Program-made: the position numbers and the translations under genes | Notes under the pieces: generated by a model | Databases searched by the model: none | What the model saw: the letters and a program-made list of their open reading frames with translations, nothing else | What the model was told of the DNA's origin: nothing | Shown: positions 37,341-44,275 of the stretch, in pieces | Numbering within the stretch: the stretch's first letter is position 1 | Layout: the number at the start of each line of letters is the position of its first letter | From: RGIG9608 sp045602425 | GTDB taxonomy: Bacteria > Bacteroidota > Bacteroidia > Bacteroidales > Paludibacteraceae | DNA: 64,000 nt | Assembly (NCBI GenBank): GCA_045602425.1 | Contig: JAZSBO010000021.1 | Span: forward strand, 1-64,000 | Direction of reading: 5' to 3'

Positions 37341-38454
37341 ATGACAACACAAGAACAGATTAAAGCAGCATCCGAACGCGTAGATGCGCTGAGGAGGTAT
37401 CTTTGACATCGAGTCGAAGAAAATAGCTCTCGAAGAAGAAGAATTGCGTACGCAGTCGCCCGACTTTTGGAACGATGCCAAAGCGGCCGAAGAGCAGATG
37501 AAAAAAGTCCGCTCGCTTAAGTATTGGATAAATGGCTACGCCGAGGTGGCTTCGGCTACCGAAGAGGCGGCATTGGCCTACGAGTTTTACAAAGAAGAAG
37601 CCGCTACCGAGCAAGAGGTAGATGCGGCTTACGAAAAGGCCATCGCCCTCATCGAAGAGCTAGAACTCCGCAATATGCTCCGCAAAGAGGAGGACAAAAT
37701 GGGAGCGGTGATAAAAATTGTGGCAGGAGCAGGCGGTACGGAGGCACAAGATTGGGCAGAAATGCTCATGCGTATGTATATGCGTTACTGCGAAAAACAA
37801 GGTTACAAAATAGAAATCTCGAACATACTCGATGGCGACGAGGCAGGTATCAAGTCGGTAACTTTCCAAGTGCAAGGCGATTATGCTTACGGCTTTTTGA
37901 AAAGCGAAAATGGCGTACATCGCCTTGTGCGTGTGTCGCCCTATAATGCGCAAGGTAAACGAATGACTTCTTTTTCATCCGTATTTGTAACACCTCTTGT
38001 TGATGATACGATAGAGATTGAAATCGTTCAAGCAAATATTTCGTGGGATACGTTCCGCTCATCGGGTGCAGGAGGTCAGAATGTGAACAAAGTGGAGTCG
38101 GGTGTGCGTTTGCATTATACGTTCCGCAATCCTGTAACGGAGCAAATGGACGAGATAGTGATAGAAAACACCGAAAGTCGCGACCAACCGAAAAACAAAG
38201 AAAATGCTTTGCGATTGCTTCGTTCGCAATTGTATGAATTGGAACTTGAAAAACGCAATGCAGAAACTGCAAAAATAGAGGCAGGAAAGAAGAAAATAGA
38301 GTGGGGATCGCAGATTCGTTCGTATGTGTTCGACGATCGTCGTGTGAAAGACCATCGCACCGACCATCAAACCTCAAACGTAACGGCAGTGATGGATGGC
38401 GACATCGATGGATTTATAAAAGCTTATTTAATGGAATTTGGCGGAGAGGAGTGA
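37341..38454 (+). CDS. prfB: Peptide chain release factor 2, with programmed +1 frameshift
   Basis: The gene reads in one frame for 21 codons to CTT at 37401-37403, then TGA. A +1 slip on CTTTGAC reads GAC at 37405 and continues to 38454. An AGGAGG element at 37392-37397, 3 nt before CTT, is the classic internal Shine-Dalgarno stimulator, in the same arrangement as E. coli. After the slip come the release-factor domains, with the peptidyl-hydrolysis motif SSGAGGQNVNKVES. RF2 stops at TGA, so low RF2 promotes its own synthesis. The GC content is visibly higher in the first 500 bp than in the neighbours. Confidence 0.95.
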
Positions 38455-38506
38455 AAAACCTTTTTTGCCTTTTGTTGTTATAAAAAATAGAAAGGAGAGA
38501 AAAGAT

Positions 38507-39106
38507 ATGTTTTCAGGAATTGTAGAATCAGCAGCAATTGTTACACGTTTAGAAAAAGATAAAGATAATCTGCACATTACGTTGAAGTGTAAGTTTACTA
38601 ACGAGTTGGAAATAGACCAAAGTGTAGCCCACAACGGAGTTTGCTTAACGGTGGTGAACATCGAAGGCGAAGAATATACCGTAACGGCTATAAAAGAAAC
38701 GCTCGACAAGTCGAATCTTGGATTGTTAAATATTGGAAGCAAGGTGAATATCGAACGTAGTATGAAGATTGATGGACGATTGGACGGACATATCGTGCAA
38801 GGGCATGTTGACCAAACGGCCGTGTGTCAGTCGGTGGTGGAAAACAACGGAAGTTGGTATTATACGTTCCGCTACGAAATAGACGAAGTACAAAAACGAA
38901 AAGGTTATACTACGGTAGAAAAAGGTTCGGTAACAGTAAACGGTGTGAGTTTGACAGTATGCGACTCAAAAGACAATGAATTTTCGGTTGCAATTATTCC
39001 TTATACCTACGAGCATACCAATTTTCATCAAATAGAAAAGGGGAGTGTGGTAAATTTGGAATTTGACATCATTGGAAAATACCTTTGCAAATTGATGAAT
39101 ATGTAA
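38507..39106 (+). CDS. ribE: Riboflavin synthase
   Basis: The 199-aa protein has the two homologous lumazine-binding halves, starting MFSGIVESAAIV and with DGHIVQGHVDQTAV and NGVSLTVCDSKDN. It joins two lumazine molecules to make riboflavin. The ATG at 38507, with AAAGGAG upstream, is preferred to an ORF extension overlapping prfB. Confidence 0.93.
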   Translation: MFSGIVESAAIVTRLEKDKDNLHITLKCKFTNELEIDQSVAHNGVCLTVVNIEGEEYTVTAIKETLDKSNLGLLNIGSKVNIERSMKIDGRLDGHIVQGHVDQTAVCQSVVENNGSWYYTFRYEIDEVQKRKGYTTVEKGSVTVNGVSLTVCDSKDNEFSVAIIPYTYEHTNFHQIEKGSVVNLEFDIIGKYLCKLMNM

Positions 39107-39120
39107 GATTTATTGCTATA

Positions 39121-40233
39121 ATGTTTAAAAAAATAAAAAGAAAGGAACTCGAATTCCAAAATCCAATAAGGAGTTTGTATCCAGTATTGTTGTTGGTTTT
39201 AGTAGAAACACTTAGCAACTTGATACTGGGTTATGTTGTGGCAATTGCGGTTGGTGCAATGTTGCTGTTTCACAATAGATTTCGCCTTTCGCGTTCGCTC
39301 TATTTGTTGCTTTGTGAACAACTGATGTTGCTTATTATAAGTTTGATGTTGGTAGATTTGTTTTATCCCATATCGTTGCAATATTATAAAGAACATTACA
39401 TTCATTCTGTTATTTCGGACATTATAGTAATGTCAATTTTTTCGATAACTTTAATGTCTATACCATTTATTGATAGATATTTAAGTAAGAAAAATACGAA
39501 ACATATTCCGTATATCAGGATAAATTTGGGTGAATATAAACAGACGTTATATATCTTGCTTTTTATCTTCATTTTGCGTACGGTGTTGTTTTGTTTTTAT
39601 CATTATGGTTGGTTTTCATTCAATGTGCATAAATACGAAATACGTTTGCAAATGATAACATTTGTGGCTATTGTGATTGTGTTGATTTACGAAGAAGTGA
39701 AAGTGTGGACATTTCGTAATATGTTGGAAACAGAGCAGTTCTTGCCAATACTTAATACTGAAGGTAAAGTTGTTGGTCGAGAGGCACGTTCGGTTGTTGT
39801 CGAAAAGTTGAGCAACAATATTCATCCGTTGGTGCGTGTCTACGTTATACAAAATGGAAAATTGTATATGCAAAAAAAAGTAGATAAATTCGGTAATTTG
39901 GTTTGGGATACGGTGGTGAGCGAATATGTTTACTATGGCGATGATGTGTTTGATGCAGCAAAAATATTTGTCAAGAAAAAAATACTACTATCGGATTTTG
40001 AAATGAAATTCGTTACAAAATATCTTTATGAAGATTCATCAACCAAGCAACTTGTGTTTGTGTTTTGTATAGAAACAGACTGTCCGATAAAAACGTTGGA
40101 AGAGAATGTTGTGTCAGAACAAATGTGGAGTAACGAACAAATTGTTAAAATCCAGAATTATTCGTTTGAAGTTTTTCCAGAAAAAGTAAAAAAAGAGTTG
40201 AAATTTTTGCGAATATTTTCAACGTTTAGTTAA
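39121..40233 (+). CDS. Membrane protein with a C-terminal Nudix-like domain
   Basis: The 370-aa protein has about six TM helices in residues 15-200. Its C-terminal domain starts LPILNTEGKVVGREARSVV and continues HPLVRVYVIQNGKLYMQKK, VWDTVVSEYVYYGDDVFDAA. This follows the layout of Nudix hydrolases of the IDI/YfcD type, but the Nudix box itself (GX5EX7REUXEEXGU) is not recognisable. It is therefore either a catalytically dead binding domain or a strongly divergent one. It lies 14 nt after ribE and overlaps queG by 15 bp. Confidence 0.55.
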   Translation: MFKKIKRKELEFQNPIRSLYPVLLLVLVETLSNLILGYVVAIAVGAMLLFHNRFRLSRSLYLLLCEQLMLLIISLMLVDLFYPISLQYYKEHYIHSVISDIIVMSIFSITLMSIPFIDRYLSKKNTKHIPYIRINLGEYKQTLYILLFIFILRTVLFCFYHYGWFSFNVHKYEIRLQMITFVAIVIVLIYEEVKVWTFRNMLETEQFLPILNTEGKVVGREARSVVVEKLSNNIHPLVRVYVIQNGKLYMQKKVDKFGNLVWDTVVSEYVYYGDDVFDAAKIFVKKKILLSDFEMKFVTKYLYEDSSTKQLVFVFCIETDCPIKTLEENVVSEQMWSNEQIVKIQNYSFEVFPEKVKKELKFLRIFSTFS

Positions 40234-41145
40234 AAAACCTAATTGGTCAAGTCGGTTGCGTAATTTTCTATAACCCGCTCGTTGTAAAGGCGAATTTTTG
40301 AATAGACGTTTGAAATCGCTTCTCGAAAAAAAATCCCAATCGGATTTTGTCATCGCCAGTAATTCGGGTGAAGCTTTTAGTAGTTCGTTATTGTGTTGTT
40401 TAGCTTTTTTGTTCCATGGGCAAACATCTAAACATGTGTCGCAACCAAAAAGTTTTAATCCAGAAAGAGTAGAAATCTTGTTCTCAACATCACTTTTTTG
40501 TTCGATAGTTTGGTAAGAAATACATTTTGTGGCATTCAAAACACAGGGCGAACTAATCGCTTTTGTAGGACACGCTTGTAAGCATGCTTCGCAGTTTCCA
40601 CAACGATTTTCAATAGGTTTGTCATATTCCAATTCGATATCTAACAATAACTCTCCGATAAAACAATATGAACCTAATGTGGGATTTATGAGCATTGTGC
40701 TTTTCCCAATCCAACCTAATCCTGCATTTTCGGCAAGTCGGCGTTCGAAGAGGGGAGCAGAATCGCAAAAAGCAATACCATTACAATGCTTTACTTCTGT
40801 TTGAATGCGAAAAAGTAATTGCCGTAATTGCTCTTTAACAACAAAATGGTAATCTTTCCCCCAAGCATATTTTGCAATTAGTGGTGTATTTGGTTGAAAT
40901 TTTTGCTTTGAAAAATAGTTGAGTAATACTACAATTATTGATTTCGCATTTGGGAATAACATACTTGGATTTGCTCTTTCGCTTTTGTGCCGTTCCATAT
41001 AGGCTAAATCCCCGTTGAAACCTTTGGAAATCCACTGCTCAAGGAATTCTAAATCGTTTGGCAACGAGACGGTAGATGTGATTCCGCAAGCATCAAATCC
41101 GCATTCTTTGGCTAATTCTTTTATTTTGAGAGAATCGTTTTGCAT
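40219..41145 (-). CDS. queG: Epoxyqueuosine reductase
   Basis: The 308-aa protein carries two ferredoxin-like Fe4S4 motifs (CGNCEACLQACPTKAI and CDTCLDVCPWNKKAK) and the cobalamin-binding region with ENAGLGWIGKSTMLINP. It reduces epoxyqueuosine to queuosine in tRNA with B12 and iron-sulphur clusters. The ATG at 41145 (MQNDSLKIKELAKECGFDAC) is preferred to an upstream TTG. Enzymes making queuosine precursor are not in this window. Confidence 0.93.
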   Translation of the reverse strand: MQNDSLKIKELAKECGFDACGITSTVSLPNDLEFLEQWISKGFNGDLAYMERHKSERANPSMLFPNAKSIIVVLLNYFSKQKFQPNTPLIAKYAWGKDYHFVVKEQLRQLLFRIQTEVKHCNGIAFCDSAPLFERRLAENAGLGWIGKSTMLINPTLGSYCFIGELLLDIELEYDKPIENRCGNCEACLQACPTKAISSPCVLNATKCISYQTIEQKSDVENKISTLSGLKLFGCDTCLDVCPWNKKAKQHNNELLKASPELLAMTKSDWDFFSRSDFKRLFKNSPLQRAGYRKLRNRLDQLGFLTKR

Positions 41146-41217
41146 AAAACTTGGCAAACTTACTAAAACTTTGGATTTTATATTGTCGCCTAAAGTGTAT
41201 TTTTATAATTTTGCAAA

Positions 41218-41985
41218 ATGAAATTCAGAATAAAATTTACTCTTTTAATAATTTCTTTATTGTTTTCATCTTCGTTATTTGCTTATGAAACGAGAGAGCA
41301 AAAAGTTGATGAATCGTCTGATTTTACAACTCGTGTCGGTTTTGATATAAAAAGAAAGCTTTATAAAGACTTTTCGTTAACGTGGGCAGAAGAAGTACGT
41401 TTTAAAACCTTTTCGTCGAAATTTGATCGATTGTATTCTTCTTTGAGTTTTAATTATTCTGTTAATAAATATTTCAAGACTGCATTAGGTTATACTTATA
41501 TGTTGATTGGTAGCAGTAATACTTTAAATCATCGTCATCGTTTGCATTTGGATGTAGAAGGAAGTTATGCTGTTAAACAATGGAAGTTTTCGCTGCGTGA
41601 GCGTCCTGAATTTTTGGTAAAAATGGGAAATTTTAATCCATTAGAAATATCGAATCCTTCATGGGAATTACGCTCCCGGATTACTGCCGAATATTCGGTC
41701 CGTAATAAGCCATTAAAACCTCGTTTGGCTTTTGAATTGTTCAATACGTTGAATGCACCAAGGTTTGCAAAAGGTAATTATATCAGCAGAATTCGTAGTG
41801 AGGTCGGTTTAAAATGGAGTATAGTGGACTATCATACGTTGAATTTTTACTATCGTTTTGATGTGGATAATACTCGTGATATTAGTATTGATTATATTGA
41901 TTATGTTGTAGAAGTTGTGAATTTAGAATATAAACGTGCATACAAGCATATTCTTGGCATTGCTTATATATTCGATTGGAAATGA
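41218..41985 (+). CDS. DUF2490 outer-membrane protein
   Basis: The 255-aa protein has a signal peptide (MKFRIKFTLLIISLLFSSSLFA) and regular amphipathic strands (RVGFDIKRKLYKDFSLTWAEE, YFKTALGYTYMLI, LNFYYRFDVDN), as in the DUF2490 barrel family. The function is unknown. A TAATTTTG box ends only 4 nt before the ATG, which would give a nearly leaderless mRNA. Confidence 0.75.
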   Translation: MKFRIKFTLLIISLLFSSSLFAYETREQKVDESSDFTTRVGFDIKRKLYKDFSLTWAEEVRFKTFSSKFDRLYSSLSFNYSVNKYFKTALGYTYMLIGSSNTLNHRHRLHLDVEGSYAVKQWKFSLRERPEFLVKMGNFNPLEISNPSWELRSRITAEYSVRNKPLKPRLAFELFNTLNAPRFAKGNYISRIRSEVGLKWSIVDYHTLNFYYRFDVDNTRDISIDYIDYVVEVVNLEYKRAYKHILGIAYIFDWK

Positions 41986-41997
41986 AGTGTTTAAATT

Positions 41998-42029
41998 AAA
42001 AAAAAGTAGAAATTAATTTCTACTTTTTT
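41998..42029 (+). terminator. Palindromic terminator after the DUF2490 gene, abutting attL
   Basis: AAAAAGTAGAAATT is followed by its complement AATTTCTACTTTTT, giving a stem with flanking A and T runs, 13 nt after the stop. Its last 3 bases belong to the att repeat. Confidence 0.8.
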
Positions 42030-42057
42030 GTTGCCCCACAAGGACTCGAACCCTGAC
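42027..42057. repeat. attL: 31-bp copy of the tRNA-Gln 3' end
   Basis: Identical over 31 bp to 62266-62296. Sequence diverges immediately on both sides. It contains the T-arm and acceptor 3' strand of tRNA-Gln without the rest of the gene. Confidence 0.95.
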
Positions 42058-42174
42058 TGCAAACAAAACTTTTCGCTTTTTTTCTTATTGCTGATTATAA
42101 GTTATTTAACTATTTCTTTCTATTTGTTTTTATCTCTATTTGTGGCGATACTGTGCCGTTTTTTTACTATCTAT

Positions 42175-42525
42175 CTACTTGTTTTTCAGGATACTTAATA
42201 ACTCATTTATTTGGTTATCTTTTATTTTTAGCTGTTCTATAAGTTGAGTATCTACAACTGTTTTATTTCCTCCAATATTATCTCCATTAACATTGTGTTG
42301 AGATAATTTTGTCATATATCCCTCGCCTCTTAATAACCATTCGGCAGATACATCAGGGAATAAATCTAATATCTTAGTTATAGTATCTACAGGTATTGTG
42401 CTTGAACCCATTATTTGTTTATTTAAGGTTTGTTGAACAATGCCAGTTTCTTTTGCAAGAGAATTGATAGAATATCTTTTTGTTTTCAATAACTCTTTAA
42501 TTCTTTCTTCTATAGATTGTTGCAT
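42175..42525 (-). CDS. XRE/CI-like repressor of the provirus
   Basis: The 116-aa protein has an N-terminal helix-turn-helix (YSINSLAKETGIVQQTLNKQI), then LFPDVSAEWLLRGEGYM, the standard end of Bacteroidetes phage CI-like HTH domains. A short C-terminal coiled coil (LIEQLKIKDNQINELLSIL) probably dimerises it. It is divergent from the early genes, with two matching 11-bp palindromes between them. It is the likely lysogeny switch. Confidence 0.85.
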   Translation of the reverse strand: MQQSIEERIKELLKTKRYSINSLAKETGIVQQTLNKQIMGSSTIPVDTITKILDLFPDVSAEWLLRGEGYMTKLSQHNVNGDNIGGNKTVVDTQLIEQLKIKDNQINELLSILKNK

Positions 42526-42566
42526 GTAATATTTTTTTAGAATAATTATAAAATTCTTATTTTATT

Positions 42567-42598
42567 GTAAAAATTACAAAAAAAAAAGTAGAAACTAC
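42567..42598. promoter_or_regulatory. Candidate repressor operators (two GTA-N5-TAC palindromes)
   Basis: GTAAAAATTAC (42567-42577) and GTAGAAACTAC (42588-42598) have centres exactly 21 bp apart, two helical turns. The second covers the -33 position of the early promoter. Confidence 0.5.
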
Positions 42599-42610
42599 AA
42601 ATATATTTTA

Positions 42611-42618
42611 TACGTTTG
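42611..42618 (+). promoter_or_regulatory. Early promoter -7 box
   Basis: TACGTTTG fits TAnnTTTG. Nineteen nt upstream, where TTTG is expected, the operator palindrome begins. Confidence 0.5.
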
Positions 42619-42669
42619 CAATGCATTTACAAATATAAACAAAATAAAGAAAATAAACATTGTTGAAGA

Positions 42670-43149
42670 ATGAAACATATTTATTCAAATAAAGAGCGAC
42701 ACCAAATCTATCAATCAGATTCAGTTAAAAATGGAACTACTAAACACGTACCTAAAGAAAGAACTTCGACAAAATCAAGACGTAAGATTGTTGATGAATA
42801 TGTTAGAACAATCAAAAAGAGTTTAATTTTTTGTACAGCTCTTAATAATTATGTAGAAGTAACTAAAATATCACAGTCGGAAATAAGAAATTGGGGTGGT
42901 ATAGGTTGGAAATCAACAATTTCAGTGCTTAATGCAAAGGAATTGGTTTGTAATGCAACTTATATATACTCAACACCTCCGAAAAATAACAAAAAACAAA
43001 AAGTATTTAAGAAAATGCACATCCTTATATGCCCGATAAAAGGCGTTGGATATGCAAAAATAACGGTGGGAGAAGGAGATTTTGAAACACCTTATATCCT
43101 TTATTCAATAACACATATTGCATTAAAAAAGATAAAAAATCGTAAGTAA
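42670..43149 (+). CDS. Early protein with an LPD3/barrel-like domain
   Basis: The 159-aa basic protein has VEVTKISQSEIRNWGGIGWKS, an acidic helix-like stretch and a beta-rich end (KKMHILICPIKGVGYAKITVG). The layout resembles small barrel domains associated with phage polyvalent proteins (LPD3 type), two more of which occur later in this element. It is the first gene right of the switch. The function is unknown and the family link is tentative. Confidence 0.45.
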   Translation: MKHIYSNKERHQIYQSDSVKNGTTKHVPKERTSTKSRRKIVDEYVRTIKKSLIFCTALNNYVEVTKISQSEIRNWGGIGWKSTISVLNAKELVCNATYIYSTPPKNNKKQKVFKKMHILICPIKGVGYAKITVGEGDFETPYILYSITHIALKKIKNRK

Positions 43150-43232
43150 TCACAGAGTTCGTTCACACCTGAATCCATTACCAACGACTTCTTATCTGTT
43201 GCAAACATAAAGAAAATTTAAAAGACTATAAT

Positions 43233-43442
43233 ATGGAATTGAAAAATTTTTTAGACAATCTTAAGGTTCATCAATACAAGGATGTTCAAAATGCGATTAT
43301 TAAAGAGTGTTTTATCAATCGTTCGACTTTTCATCATTGGCGAACTGGTAAGAATAACCCACCTACTTTGTTTAAAATGAAAATCAATGAAATCACAGAA
43401 CGACTCATCGGAGAAAGTGTTTATAAAAATTTAACCAAATAA
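43233..43442 (+). CDS. Small HTH-like protein, paralogue A
   Basis: A 69-aa protein with the core INRSTFHHWRTGKNNPPTLF. It shares RSTF-x-x-W-x-x-G-x-x-x-P, INxI and a VYKN/IYK end with the protein at 44075, so the two are paralogues. The pattern looks like a short DNA-binding helix-turn-helix. Possibly a regulator or replication accessory. Confidence 0.5.
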   Translation: MELKNFLDNLKVHQYKDVQNAIIKECFINRSTFHHWRTGKNNPPTLFKMKINEITERLIGESVYKNLTK

Positions 43443-43453
43443 TATTTACAACT

Positions 43454-43837
43454 ATGGCACAAATCACTTTTGCCACCGAAGAGGAAAAGCGAGAAATGAA
43501 AACACTGCACTTGCCACTTCGCAAGAAGTGGTACGAAATGATTGAGAGCGGTATTAAGACCGAAGAGTACAGAGAGATAAAGCCGTATTGGATAAAACGG
43601 CTGTGTGATAATTGGGTAAACAGAGATTGGTTTATTGATTGTATAAATAATTGCTGTATAAATTGCATACAAACAAAACTATACAATTTCTATAAGTACG
43701 ATGCAGTCAAGTTCTCCTACGGCTACACAAAGCGAACAATGACATTCGAGATAGAGAGTATTACAATCGGTAAAGGCAATCCCAAATGGGGTGCACCTAC
43801 CGAAGATGTGTTTATAATTAAATTTAGAAATAGATAA
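43454..43837 (+). CDS. ASCH-domain protein
   Basis: The 127-aa protein has the ASCH start pattern LHLPLRKKWYEMIESGIKTEEYREIKPYW and strands KFSYGYTKRTMTFEIESITIG. ASCH is a PUA-like fold that binds RNA or nucleotides and is common in phages and mobile elements; some members are nucleases. A central Cys/Asn-rich insertion (DCINNCCINCIQ) is unusual. It lies between the two small HTH paralogues. Confidence 0.75.
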   Translation: MAQITFATEEEKREMKTLHLPLRKKWYEMIESGIKTEEYREIKPYWIKRLCDNWVNRDWFIDCINNCCINCIQTKLYNFYKYDAVKFSYGYTKRTMTFEIESITIGKGNPKWGAPTEDVFIIKFRNR

Positions 43838-43838
43838 T

Positions 43839-44078
43839 ATGACACACAAGATTTTTAAGGTACTTAATTTTTACTATGTACATATCGATGAGCAAAGTTT
43901 GCTTTGTCCGTTGGCCGACTTTATTGATGAGAATAGTTTGATTACAGAGGTTATCGAAGTGAAGTATATCCCAAAAGCTCGTCAGGGCGTGGTAGTTGTT
44001 CGCTTTAAGGCAAACGACGAAGATCCAGAAAGCTATCTAAGTGAAATGGTAAAAAACTTTAACGAAAAAATACAATGA
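43839..44078 (+). CDS. Hypothetical early protein
   Basis: A 79-aa acidic protein, one base after the ASCH gene and overlapping the next ATG by 4 nt. It has an alpha/beta pattern (FKVLNFYYVHID, ARQGVVVVRFKAND). No family recognised; translational coupling suggests a shared early role. Confidence 0.5.
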   Translation: MTHKIFKVLNFYYVHIDEQSLLCPLADFIDENSLITEVIEVKYIPKARQGVVVVRFKANDEDPESYLSEMVKNFNEKIQ

Positions 44079-44275
44079 ACGAATTTGTTTTATTCTTAGA
44101 CAAACTTAGTTATAAGGAAATGTTGCAATTCCGTGAAGAGGTTATTTCCTCTTGCGGAATTGTACGTAGTACATTTTACAACTGGAGCCGAGGTAGAACA
44201 GTACCCAAACGTTACTTCCAACTAAGAATAAATAAAATAGCATTTGATTCTTTTAACAAAACGATATATAAATGA
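44075..44275 (+). CDS. Small HTH-like protein, paralogue B
   Basis: A 66-aa protein with GIVRSTFYNWSRGRTVPKRYF and an end FNKTIYK, matching paralogue A. It overlaps the genes on both sides by 4 nt and directly precedes the replication protein, so a replication role such as loader or origin binder is possible. Confidence 0.5.
   Translation: MNEFVLFLDKLSYKEMLQFREEVISSCGIVRSTFYNWSRGRTVPKRYFQLRINKIAFDSFNKTIYK

Noticed and set aside
37524..38377. Long ORFs in other frames over prfB
   Set aside because: They come from the locally higher GC of prfB and have no recognisable protein features.
41998..42029. AATTTCTAC sequence at the left edge of the provirus as another Cas12a-repeat mimic
   Set aside because: It is one arm of a perfect palindrome with A and T runs placed just after the DUF2490 stop, so a terminator explains it.
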